Assembly (NCBI GenBank): GCA_003193925.1
Contig: PSPG01000003.1
Span: 40,797 to 104,796 of the forward strand
Source: Candidatus Thalassarchaeum betae
GTDB lineage: Archaea; Thermoplasmatota; Poseidoniia; Poseidoniales; Thalassarchaeaceae
Reading direction: 5' to 3'
DNA length: 64,000 nt
Made by a program: the position numbers and the translations under genes. The notes under the pieces were generated by a model, which searched no databases, had not been told where the DNA came from, and was given only the letters and a program-made list of their open reading frames with translations. Below, one piece after another: positions 43,637 through 52,800 of this stretch; position 1 is the first letter of the stretch; each line of letters begins with the position of its first letter.

Positions 43637-44394
43637 GCCGGAGAGGCGCTCCTCGGAGATCCCTCGGAGCCCTTCGTGGCCGCGTAGCCGATCAGAACCA
43701 GATACGCGATGAACAGGACGGCTCTAGTGACCTCGGTCATCGCGGTCTCCTCTAGCCCGAGGAAACCAGACTCGACGAGCTCCCAGAAGCCGGTTGACAT
43801 CAGATAGGCCCCGAAGAGCAGGAGGTAGACATTGGTGATTCTGAACACCCATCGGATGTCGACCCTCATCATACCGGAGAAGAGGGCCCATCCGATGACG
43901 GCTGCAGCGGTTATTCCGACGAAGACGCCGATCGAGCCGGAAGCAACATCGCCGAGTGCTAGGGTGAAGAGCACCGTCTCAGCGCCCTCGCGCCAGACAC
44001 ACAGCGCTGTGATCGCGGCAATTCCCAGAGTGTCGTAGCGTCCGTAGCTGTCATGGGCCCAGGATTGCAGGTCTTCCTTGCCCTGATGCCTGATGAGGTG
44101 CATTAGTACCCCTGCCAGTATGACTGCGGCGAACACCATCGTGACTCCCTCGAAAAGGTCGAGATTGACGCTGAGGGCGTCAAAGACCGAGAAAATCACG
44201 GCGGCAGTGACGACGCTGAGCGAAATGCCTCCAGCCACCCCCCACCAAACCCACTTCACGCCCTCGCGGCGGTCGGTCTTGGACAGGTATGATATGAGTA
44301 GGCCGGTGACGATTACTGCCTCCATGCACTCCCTCAGTCCTATGGAGGCGCCGGCGAGAAAAGAGCCACTCATGAGTGTGTCCAAGACTGCCAT
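43633..44394 (-). CDS. FTR1-family iron permease
   Basis: An iron uptake permease of 253 residues with seven membrane spans. Its two iron-passing REXXE motifs are R21-E22-C-M-E25 (LRECMEA) in the first span and R135-E136-G-A-E139 (WREGAET) in the fourth. The classical motif is REGLE; the first copy has Cys and Met inside but keeps the charged residues. Family members import Fe3+ after oxidation, or Fe2+ as EfeU. No EfeO or EfeB partner lies nearby. A perfect palindrome resembling a DtxR/IdeR iron box stands 31 bases before its start, between it and the divergent surface protein gene. Confidence 0.9.
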   Translation of the reverse strand: MAVLDTLMSGSFLAGASIGLRECMEAVIVTGLLISYLSKTDRREGVKWVWWGVAGGISLSVVTAAVIFSVFDALSVNLDLFEGVTMVFAAVILAGVLMHLIRHQGKEDLQSWAHDSYGRYDTLGIAAITALCVWREGAETVLFTLALGDVASGSIGVFVGITAAAVIGWALFSGMMRVDIRWVFRITNVYLLLFGAYLMSTGFWELVESGFLGLEETAMTEVTRAVLFIAYLVLIGYAATKGSEGSPRSASPA

Positions 44395-44424
44395 GGGACT
44401 GTGAAATAACTAGCACTTATGAGG

Positions 44425-44440
44425 TTTAGGGTTCCCTAAA
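44425..44440. promoter_or_regulatory. DtxR/IdeR-like palindromic operator
   Basis: TTTAGGG-TT-CCCTAAA has perfect 7-base arms about a 2-base centre. Iron-dependent DtxR/IdeR repressors, which occur in archaea, bind sites of the form TTAGG...CCTAA. It lies in the 100-base gap between the FTR1 permease (start 44394, minus strand) and the surface protein (start 44495, plus strand), where it could control both. The factor itself is not in the window. Confidence 0.6.
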
Positions 44441-44494
44441 TTCAATATGCACGCTGGCGATAGAATCATGTTGCTCGCTTCTGGTAGATGCCCG

Positions 44495-46495
44495 ATGGCC
44501 CGGGACACCAGTGCCTCTGCTCTCGCCCTTCTGCTGGTACTCTCGATGGTGGCATCGACGATGCCGCTCGGGTCCGGACCTGAGCATCTGGACGAGGGAG
44601 GCCTGCGTATGGAGCAAATCGGAGGAGGAGGTTCGCTCGAGGAGCAATGTGGCTCAATAACCTTCGAGGACATGTTCGCCTACACCAAAGCAGACTTCGT
44701 GATTCACATCAATGACGACTGGCAGAGCGCGGAGGTACAGGCGGTCGCCTGGGTGAACTGGACGCTCGCCGATGACCTCAGAGAGACGATGGACGAGTTC
44801 ATGGCTGAACTCGACCCCAACAACGGCGGTGACGGCTGGCTCTCCACCGACGAGCGGGAGTTCTTTCGGGCGCTCGCGAGCGAGTGCATCGAGCACACGC
44901 TGACCAGAATAGGGTTCAGGGATGGCTCGTACCACAGAGGTGGCGAGGGAGTCAGTTGGAAGAACACCAGCTGGGAGGAGGACGGAGTCGAGATTGAGGA
45001 GTTCAATCTGGTTCCCCTAAGGCACTCACAGATCCGCGACTGCACCTCCGCCTTTGGCAACGACTGCGAGGAGGTGCCTGTCGCACCCGATGAGAACCGC
45101 GACTGCGACACCGACATCCCGCCCTCGGATGGCGTCGACGAATGCAGGGCCATACTGTGGATGAACTCCACGTTGACTATCCCCGGAGTCTCTGACGGCA
45201 ACCAGTTCACTCTTGCAATCAACGCTTCCAACATGAGCAACGCCGCTCTGGAGTTCACCTTCCCAATCACTCCAGACCTCCGCCTAGACATGTGGGAGGA
45301 GTGCGAGGGGCGCGACGTGAGTTACGAGGAGGAAGCGGTGATCCCAGCCCCCATCCGTGGGACCTGTCTGGGTGATGGTTCCTCCACGTACACGCTCGTG
45401 GAGAACGACAACGGTGGTCTGACGATGACCATCCTGCCTGATGCAGATACTCTTGATTGGCCCTCGGGAGAGGACCTGTTCGCAGACTTCACCACCGCCC
45501 CCATACCCGTCGACAATCCGCCTGAGTGGACTGACGCTGCGCCTCCTGAGGGCGCCTGGTTCCCCTCTCCCAGCGGCGGGCAGCACGTCTGGGCGACCTG
45601 GCATGATGTCTCCACGTGGTTCACCGATGAGGGCAGCGTCACCCAGTTGGACATTCAGTGCACCGGCGCGTCCTCGCTCCAACTCAGCGAGGGCGCGGAC
45701 CGCTCATGGTGGGCAGAGATCCCGCGTGGAAGCACCGGAGAGGTGACCTGCCAAGCCGAGGACTCTGCCGGACAGAGCACTGGAAACAGAACCTGGAACC
45801 TCGGTGTCCCGTTCTCACTCTCGACATCCAGCCAGACGCTAGTCGACCCTCATCCGATTACCCTCAGCCCGACATCCGACTGGCCCGATCTAACCGTCGA
45901 GGTCGGACTGGTGCAGGATGGCCAGTCCTTGCCGACCTCCTCAGTCACTTTCACCGGGGAGGTCACATTGGACCTCGTGTCTTTTAACACGGTACCAGGG
46001 CCGGTGCAAGTCTGGGTCAGCGTCCAAGGTACCGACGTCTACTCGATGGAGCATGTGTATGAGCTCGGTCTGACTAAGGAGAGTTCTCCCCCGTTGCTCA
46101 CGATCACATCGACGGAATGGGACGGGTCAGAGTGGTCGATGCAGGGGCAGTATAGCGACCCTGACGGCGAAGCCGTCACCTTCACGATGGCAATAGACGG
46201 CTCCGCTACAGGCTCGGTTAGCTCGAGCGGCAACACTTGGTCGACCCCTAGAATAAACTTCGAGCTCTGGGATGAGGGAGAGCACGTGGTCACCATCGAG
46301 GGCTGTGATGCTTCGAGCAAATGCTCCAGTGTTTCGCAGACTGTGAACAACTCTCACCTCTTCGATGAGCCAGAACCAAACCCTCTCCCTACCACTGTTG
46401 ATGATGGAGGCAGTGGCTTGCTACCTGCTGCTGGCCTACCTGCACTCATCATTGCTGTAGTCGGTGCCCTCATGTATGGTAGGCGGCGCGGCTGA
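44495..46495 (+). CDS. Surface protein with C-terminal sorting tail, divergent from iron permease
   Basis: A 666-residue exported protein read from the ATG at 44495 (MARDTSASALALLLVLSMVA), with a signal peptide. A longer start at 44447 is possible. An N-terminal domain of ~250 residues (CGSITFEDMFAYTKADF onward) includes paired cysteines and an EF-hand-like stretch DPNNGGDGWLSTDE. It is followed by several beta-sandwich repeats of Ig type (PPEWTDAAPPEG..., SLSTSSQTLVDPHP, PPLLTITSTEWDGSEW). The C-terminus has LLPAAGLPALIIAVVGALMY then GRRRG, like an archaeosortase-processed anchor. It shares an intergenic region and a DtxR-like palindrome with the iron permease, so a role in iron binding is possible but not shown. 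Confidence 0.75.
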   Translation: MARDTSASALALLLVLSMVASTMPLGSGPEHLDEGGLRMEQIGGGGSLEEQCGSITFEDMFAYTKADFVIHINDDWQSAEVQAVAWVNWTLADDLRETMDEFMAELDPNNGGDGWLSTDEREFFRALASECIEHTLTRIGFRDGSYHRGGEGVSWKNTSWEEDGVEIEEFNLVPLRHSQIRDCTSAFGNDCEEVPVAPDENRDCDTDIPPSDGVDECRAILWMNSTLTIPGVSDGNQFTLAINASNMSNAALEFTFPITPDLRLDMWEECEGRDVSYEEEAVIPAPIRGTCLGDGSSTYTLVENDNGGLTMTILPDADTLDWPSGEDLFADFTTAPIPVDNPPEWTDAAPPEGAWFPSPSGGQHVWATWHDVSTWFTDEGSVTQLDIQCTGASSLQLSEGADRSWWAEIPRGSTGEVTCQAEDSAGQSTGNRTWNLGVPFSLSTSSQTLVDPHPITLSPTSDWPDLTVEVGLVQDGQSLPTSSVTFTGEVTLDLVSFNTVPGPVQVWVSVQGTDVYSMEHVYELGLTKESSPPLLTITSTEWDGSEWSMQGQYSDPDGEAVTFTMAIDGSATGSVSSSGNTWSTPRINFELWDEGEHVVTIEGCDASSKCSSVSQTVNNSHLFDEPEPNPLPTTVDDGGSGLLPAAGLPALIIAVVGALMYGRRRG

Positions 46496-46498
46496 GCC

Positions 46499-47389
46499 AT
46501 GAGTTTCTCCGGGACCGTGTCAAAGGCTTCGCATGAAGGAGGTCTTCTCATTGCCTTCGAGGGACGAGCCCCCAGACTCGGCGCCGCCATTCGGGTGGTC
46601 GGCGGCAAGACGCTGGGGCAGGTCGAAACGGTGATTGGCTCCGCCGGCGACCCGCTGATTCACATTCACCCTCTGTCAGAGGACGTGGATGCAAGGAGCG
46701 CCATCGGCTCGCCGGTCGAAATCGCCCCCCGTGGGAGAGCGAACCGAGGCCACCGGGACAAGCGACCCGGACCGGACCGCTTCAGGAGGGAGCGAGGGGG
46801 CAAGTCCGATGGCGACAGGGACTCGCACATGAGGCCGGGCGACTGGCGCTGCCCGAAATGCAAAAACCACAATTACGCAAACAAGAAGGTCTGCAATCGA
46901 ACTGGTTGTGAAGAGCCGAAACCGAGAGGCGGTGGCGGAAGAGACAGGGATTCTCGTAGCTATCGATCTAGTAACTCGGGTGGTTTCAGAGACTCAAATA
47001 TGAAGCCGGGCGACTGGCGCTGCCCGAAATGCAAAAACCGCAATTTCGCAAACAAGAAGGTCTGCAATCGAACTGGTTGTGAAGAGCCGAAACCGAGAGG
47101 CGGTGGCGGAAGAGGCGGGGATTCTCGTGGCCATCGATCTAGTAACTCGAGTGGTTTCAGAGACTCAAATATGAAGCCAGGGGACTGGAATTGCCCGAAG
47201 TGCAACAACCACAATTACGCGAGACGGGACGTTTGCAACCGCTGCGACACGAGAAAACCTGTGCCTGGGAGAGGATCCAAGACGACACCTCGGAGAGCGC
47301 GCAGACCCCACACTCGTATGAATTGGAAAGGGAAGGGGCCTTCCAAAGGTAGGAGGAACACACCTGCCAGAGGCGGAAGAGGTCGCTGA
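46499..47389 (+). CDS. Gar1-like RNA-binding protein fused to three RanBP2-type zinc fingers
   Basis: A basic 296-residue RNA-binding protein. Residues 1-85 (SGTVSKASHEGGLLIAFEG, APRLGAAIRVVGGKTLGQVE, DPLIHIHP) follow the pattern of Gar1, the H/ACA RNP subunit: a start strand, P.LG..V, IGKV and PYV.V.P. After a basic RG linker come three zinc fingers of RanBP2 type, each GDWxCPKCxNxN. The Cys sets are 118/121/132/137, 175/178/189/194 and 232/235/246/249. Such fingers bind single-stranded RNA in eukaryotes. The spacers and the last ~45 residues are rich in Arg-Gly and Ser-Arg. It starts four bases after the surface protein stop. A Gar1 role in pseudouridylation is likely; the finger role is inferred. 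Confidence 0.75.
   Translation: MSFSGTVSKASHEGGLLIAFEGRAPRLGAAIRVVGGKTLGQVETVIGSAGDPLIHIHPLSEDVDARSAIGSPVEIAPRGRANRGHRDKRPGPDRFRRERGGKSDGDRDSHMRPGDWRCPKCKNHNYANKKVCNRTGCEEPKPRGGGGRDRDSRSYRSSNSGGFRDSNMKPGDWRCPKCKNRNFANKKVCNRTGCEEPKPRGGGGRGGDSRGHRSSNSSGFRDSNMKPGDWNCPKCNNHNYARRDVCNRCDTRKPVPGRGSKTTPRRARRPHTRMNWKGKGPSKGRRNTPARGGRGR
46829..47252 (+). repeat. Tandem 171-bp in-frame repeat encoding zinc fingers
   Basis: Units begin at ATG 46829, 47000 and 47171, exactly 171 bases (57 codons) apart. The first two copies differ at only a few positions along their full length, including the linker. The third is a shorter and more diverged copy ending near 47252. The high identity suggests recent duplication or gene conversion. 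Confidence 0.9.
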
Positions 47390-47442
47390 TTCGGAATTTC
47401 AGGTACCCCAGCCTTCATGCATTATCAGCGCCAGCGGGTGCT

Positions 47443-48513
47443 ATGGCCAAAAGCGCCGAGTTGACTTGGCTCGATGCGTTGGAGGCCGAGGAGTCGGGCG
47501 ACAGGGAAGCCGCCCTCGAAGCCGCCAAGGAGACGGTGAGAATCGACCCGGGACACTCCGACGGGTGGATGGGGGTGGCCCGCTGGACCCTCCCTCTCGA
47601 GGTCAAGGGCCGGCAGGAGATGCCGAACCTGCAGCAGTCTGCCAAGGCCATGGCCGCCCTTCGTAAGGTCGTGGAGATCGACCCTGAGAATTCCGATGCT
47701 TGGAGGCTTGGAGGGGTGCTGTTGGTCGACCACCTTGGGATGCTTGAAGATGGCATCAGGTGGTGGGAGGCGCGGCGCGTGGTCGCGCCGTACGAGGTAG
47801 TACCCCTCATCGAGCAGATTGGGATACTCGTCAGGCTCGGTTACTACGAGGAGTGCGCCTTTCTCCTCGAGGAGCTGTTCAGCGAGGGTATGGATGCGAC
47901 CGACCGCAAGCAACTGGCCCAGATGGAGGCAGCCAGGCGCATGGTCTCCAGAGCTGCGAAGATGGAGAAGGACGAGATATTCAAGCCCCAGAACCCCAAG
48001 CACCCCCGTTGGGCCATTATCGGGAGGATGAAGAAAAAGAAGCCCATGTCTGACACCTTCTTCCTGTTCACCTTCATCGCTCCGTTGGTATTCATCCTCG
48101 GTACTCTAGCCATGTACGCAATAGGCGACTCGACCTCGGGCAGCATACTCGTCTTCCTGTTCATACTGCTCTCGTTCATGGCGATCTCACGCCTCACATC
48201 GGGTTTTCTGCACAAGCTGAATCGGCATGCTCTCGACCTTGACCGGGCGATAGACGTTGAGACCAGCGCCGGCAAGGTCTGCATTCCCACCTCGATAAGG
48301 GCGAGCAAGCTGTACCTGGCGATGACGAAGAAGCGGATGCCAGGACTCAATGAGAGGCTCGAACTGATCGTCGAGTCGGGGGACAAGCTGTCAATCAGGT
48401 GGAAGCCAGAGATGCCGGACTTTGCCCCCGAGGAAGGCCACGAGAATCCCTGGTGGGCCGAAGGGGATGAGTCGGGGGCAGAGCAGGGGGACCTAGAGCC
48501 GCTCGAGGACTAG
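47443..48513 (+). CDS. TPR-like protein with two membrane spans
   Basis: A 356-residue protein. The N-terminal 190 residues are helical with TPR-like pairs: TWLDALEAEESGDREAALEA with DPGHSDGW, then AMAALRKVVEIDPENSDAW, then GYYEECAFLLEELFSEG. A basic patch (GRMKKKKP) precedes two spans (FFLFTFIAPLVFILGTLAMYA and GSILVFLFILLSFMAISRL, about 205-250). The C-terminal ~100 residues are charged and likely cytoplasmic, so both ends would be inside. Its stop overlaps that of the convergent adenosylhomocysteinase by three bases. No specific function can be assigned; a scaffold at the membrane is possible. Confidence 0.72.
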   Translation: MAKSAELTWLDALEAEESGDREAALEAAKETVRIDPGHSDGWMGVARWTLPLEVKGRQEMPNLQQSAKAMAALRKVVEIDPENSDAWRLGGVLLVDHLGMLEDGIRWWEARRVVAPYEVVPLIEQIGILVRLGYYEECAFLLEELFSEGMDATDRKQLAQMEAARRMVSRAAKMEKDEIFKPQNPKHPRWAIIGRMKKKKPMSDTFFLFTFIAPLVFILGTLAMYAIGDSTSGSILVFLFILLSFMAISRLTSGFLHKLNRHALDLDRAIDVETSAGKVCIPTSIRASKLYLAMTKKRMPGLNERLELIVESGDKLSIRWKPEMPDFAPEEGHENPWWAEGDESGAEQGDLEPLED

Positions 48514-49790
48514 GTCCCAAAACTGAAGTCACTGCCGTACGCTATCTGTTCGGGGGTGAGCTCATCGATGGTGACGCCTGTGGTCTCCAGCTTCAGAGCA
48601 GCCAGTTCACTGTCCTGCTCCACGCTGATGTCGTAGACCCTGTTCTCGTAGTTCCCGCCTTCCGAGGCGAGGCGGCAGAGAGCGAGGAACTGGTTCGCGA
48701 ATGACATGTCCATGACCTCGCTGGGGTGGCCCTCGGCTGCTGCGAGGTTCACCAGACGCCCGCGCGCGAGCAGGTAGATGGTGCGGCCGTCGGGCATCAG
48801 GAAGGCCTCGTTGTTCTCCCTCACAGCGTGGAACCCGTCGGCCTTCGACTCGATGTCGGGGATGTTTATCTCACAGTCGTAGTGGCCCGTGTTGCAGACG
48901 ATGGCTCCGTCCTTCATCAAGTCGAAGTGGCGGCCCACGATGACATCCTTCATCCCAGTGGCGGTGCAGAAGATGTCGCCGATGACTGCCGCCTCGTCCA
49001 TCCTCATGACCCTGAATCCATCCATCAGCGCCCGCAGTGCGGGCAGTGGGTCCACCTCGGTCACGATGACGTTCGCTCCCATTCCGCGGGCCCGAACTGC
49101 GAGACCCATGCCGCAGTGGCCGTAGCCCGCGATGACGAAGTTCTTGCCCGCCAGCAGCACGCTGGTCGCCCTGATTATACCGTCGAGAGTGGACTGGCCA
49201 GTGCCGTGCACGTTGTCAAAGTCCCACTTGGTGGCCGCGTCGTTCACCGCTATGACCGGGTAGAGCAGCTCGCCTGCGACGGCCATAGCGCGCAGCCTGT
49301 GCACCCCGGTCGTGGTCTCCTCGGTGCCGCCGATGATTCTCTCGGCGAGCTCGGGGAAGCGGCTGTGGACCCTGTAAATCAGATCCGCACCGTCATCCAG
49401 AGTGAGCGTGGGGCGGAGTTCGAGGGTTCGGTCGATGCACTGGTAGAACTCCTCTGTGTCCTGTCCGTGCCATGCGTGGACTCCATATCCCTCTCGCGCC
49501 AGCCACGCCGCCACGTCGTCCTGCGTGGACAGGGGGTTGCACCCTGACCACGAAATCTCGGCACCGGCTGCAGCCAGTGTCTCGACGAGGACAGCCGTCT
49601 CCTTGGTCACGTGCAGGCAACCGGCCACGCGCTGGCCGGCTAGCGGCTTCTCAGCCTCCGCATTCGCGCGCAGTTCCGCCAGTGCAGGCATCCTGCTGCG
49701 CGCCCAAGCCACGCGCCTCCCACCGGACTCGGCCAAGGAGATATCGGCTACGGTGTGTGGTCCGGAGGTGTCCACAATCTGTGCTGACAT
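48510..49790 (-). CDS. ahcY: Adenosylhomocysteinase
   Basis: Splits S-adenosylhomocysteine into homocysteine and adenosine, using tightly bound NAD+, and so relieves product inhibition of methyltransferases. From the ATG at 49790 it has 426 residues. It has DISLAESGGRRVAWARSRMP at the N-terminus and GCLHVTKETAVL (family: CLHMTxxTAVL). The active-site segment NDAATKWDFDN includes the conserved Asp and Lys, and GTGQSTLDGI follows. The NAD-binding loop is GYGHCGMGLA, with a conserved TGHYDCEIN further on. Another ATG eight codons earlier (49814) is possible. The enzyme is the prokaryotic/archaeal short form without the 40-residue insert of many bacteria. Confidence 0.95.
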   Translation of the reverse strand: MSAQIVDTSGPHTVADISLAESGGRRVAWARSRMPALAELRANAEAEKPLAGQRVAGCLHVTKETAVLVETLAAAGAEISWSGCNPLSTQDDVAAWLAREGYGVHAWHGQDTEEFYQCIDRTLELRPTLTLDDGADLIYRVHSRFPELAERIIGGTEETTTGVHRLRAMAVAGELLYPVIAVNDAATKWDFDNVHGTGQSTLDGIIRATSVLLAGKNFVIAGYGHCGMGLAVRARGMGANVIVTEVDPLPALRALMDGFRVMRMDEAAVIGDIFCTATGMKDVIVGRHFDLMKDGAIVCNTGHYDCEINIPDIESKADGFHAVRENNEAFLMPDGRTIYLLARGRLVNLAAAEGHPSEVMDMSFANQFLALCRLASEGGNYENRVYDISVEQDSELAALKLETTGVTIDELTPEQIAYGSDFSFGT

Positions 49791-49838
49791 CACCCGGTCT
49801 TCAAGGTGCGTCATAGGGAAGCCGCCCGGCGGCCCGCG

Positions 49839-52800
49839 TCAACCGCCGTCTCTGCGTTGCTGTTCGTAGTACTGGGCGTAGTACTGCTGAGCGTACTGTC
49901 TGGCCGTCTGCTCGTCGTAACCGGAGGCGACCATCTGCTGGACGTAGGCCTCGACCGGGTCCATCTCTTCGACGCCACCGAACTGCTCGACTGTGTCCTC
50001 GCCCGAGTCCTCTTTGCCTCGGCCGCGCATTACCACGGTTACAACGACAACCAGCAGGAGGATGACCACACCTATTCCTCCTATCAAGAGCATGCTCATG
50101 CCCTCGCCCTGGTCCTTCGATAGCACAGGAAGGTCTGGCAGGAGGTTGATGGCCAGCGTGTCTGAGATGACGTACCGGCTGCCGTCACCCTCGGTGATGC
50201 GCACGTAGATGGTGGCAGCGACGCCGGTTTCCTGGTACAGGTCGGAGATGTCCAGAGTCAGGGTGAACTGCTGCCCGTCAGCGAGGAGTCCTGTCTTGTT
50301 GTACTTGCCAATCGACTTCTGGGTGATCTTCTGGGTCGTCGTGTAGTCGAGGACGGCCTCGGTGAGGGCGACTTCGATGACGACATCGCTGTTCTCAGCG
50401 CCCGAGACGAGGCTTCCCGTGATCGTCACGAGGTCCTCGCTCTGGGAGTCTTGGGGCCTTGGCTTGGTGAAGTCCACGACAGGCTCGTCGTCGCCGAAGT
50501 CCTCTCCGACGACAACGAAGTACATCCTGGCCTTCTGGCTCTGCTTGCCGGCCTTGTCGTAGACAATCAGCTCGACGCGGATCTGGTTCTCGAGATTGCC
50601 GTCAGGGCTGCTGGTCAGGTTCCTGAACACATACGTCCAGTCGTCGCCGGCTGCTGCGGGAATCTGGAACTCGTGACCCTGCAGAGTCGGGTTCTGGCTG
50701 TCCCAGGGGTAGTCGAAGAAGACCTTCCACTCGTATAGCACAACGCCCTTCTCACCCTCAGGGGCATCGGGGTCGTAGCTGTCCTGCGCAGTGAAAGAGA
50801 TGCTCAGGTCGCCCGTGTCTGACAGTCTGGTCCTGTAGACTGGCCAATCGACTCCGGCTACGGTCTTGGTGCCGTCCAGAGTGACGTACTCGTCGGTGAC
50901 CTCGTTCTCGATCATGGAGGCGCTGGCGATGGGCCTGAATTCGTCGGCGAGGGTGTCATCGGTCACTAGGCGGATGTAGGTGATCCTAGTGTGGCCCTCC
51001 CCATCGTGCAGGTACAGGGTCAGCATCCACTCGGCGCCAATCCTGCAGCCTGTGTCCGAGGTGGTGTCTCCGACGCAGAACGAGCCCAGAGTCGGTATGG
51101 ATGGGTTGAGCTGCTGGGTGTGGCTAAACTCCCCAGCGTCGATAATCGAGCCGTCCCAACCAGTGACCGAGTCGTTGTTACCGGACTCAAGGGTCCAGTC
51201 TGCGACGACGCCCTCGGCGGTGGTGACATAGCTGAAGTCGAGGTCGGAATTGCTCTTGATGTACATCGTAGCGTAGGCCCCGGTCACCGTGTCAATCGAA
51301 GGCGCCTCACCGTTGATGGACAGATCGAAGCTCTCGCCCGCTATACCGAAGTCGAGCGGGTACGGAGTCAAGTGGTAGGCGAGCATGTTCGACAGCAGGG
51401 GCATCGACGAGCCGCCGTACTCCTCCGAGACACTCGGGTTCTCCACGTCGATCGTGGTGACGATCAACCCGCCGGCACCGCGATTGCACACGGACAGCAG
51501 GGACTGGGTCTCGTAGTTAGTGTCACGGATCAGCGTGTGGAATGTGCCAACGGGGTCGCTGATGCGACCGCCGCAAACCTGCGGTATCTGGGTCCCCTGG
51601 ACCTGTGCAGTGTCGAGGCCAGCAAGAGCGACGTAGGAGCCGCCGTGGACCCCGCTGAAAGCCACCGGGTCGACGTTGCTCAGAATCGGGTGGAACTGGT
51701 CGATGATGGTCAGGTTGCTGTAGTGGATCCTGTTGTCGACGGTGAAGTTAGCCTGGTTCCTCATGGCGATGTCCATGCCGAAGGGCAGCCTGTTGGGCTG
51801 GTACTCGTTCCTGTACGGCCCGAGGTGAATCTGCACCGTGCCGCCGCCGGTCATGTAATCCTCTAGGGTCTCAGTGACGGTGAGGCCATCGCTCTCGCGA
51901 GTCTCGTCGAGCTTCTCGTAGTAGTCACCGTAGTAGACGTTGTAGTCGGTCTGCCATGGCAGCAGTACCTTGTCGTAGTGCTCGACCCAATCGGGCGTGG
52001 CGTAGGTGTCCCAGTTCTCCATTTGCAGCTGGGTGTAGGTCTTGCCCATCGCCTCGAGGTCCCTCTTCACACTCTGCAGGCGGTTCTGATCAGTCGGGTT
52101 GGACAGGACAGCCACGTCGATCTGTTCGAAGAACTGGATCTCGAAGTAGCGGTCGTTGCCCGAGCGCTCGTTGTCCTCGGTCAGCGTCCCGTAGAAGCTG
52201 ATGTTGTAGGTGTGGCCGTCGTACCACGAGTTGTATGGATTGGTCCAGTTGGCCTGGTCCCTCGCGTGAGGCTCGAGGTCGAACGGCCCGTTGTCGCAGT
52301 CCTCCTCGTAGACTGTCTGGCCTGTGTCAAGGTCGACTATCTTCATCGTGATCTGGTACTCGCCTGCGATGACGCCGTTAAGCAGTGGCACAGCGAAGCT
52401 GTGGGCCGAGGCGTCATCGATCGGGTAGACGCACTCGTAGGTGATGTCGGCGACGCACTCGAGCACGTCGGGCTGCATCAGGGTGATGTCCGCGCTCGCG
52501 ATGCTGAAGATGATGGAGGAGTGGTTGTTCGCGATGTTGACCTCGGACTCGTTGTACCATGAGGTAAGCGGGTCCGTGTTGTCGAAGATGGTGGTCACGT
52601 CGATCTTGTAGATGCCGCTCTGGAAGTCGTGCGTGGCGAGGTTGACCTGCTGGCGCTGTGCGGCGTCGAGGCCGGTGACGTCGACTGTGTAGGTGCCATC
52701 GTCCTCGAAGGTGAACTCCTCGACGCGGATGTTGTCGATGCCGAAACCGGCCAGGCCGGCGTTGCCGTTGACGCCGTCGTCGTTGGACTGGAATCTCCAA

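Noticed and set aside
46829-47252. Possible CRISPR-like array
   Set aside because: Units are 171 bases, in frame and protein-coding (zinc fingers), without short repeats and unique spacers.
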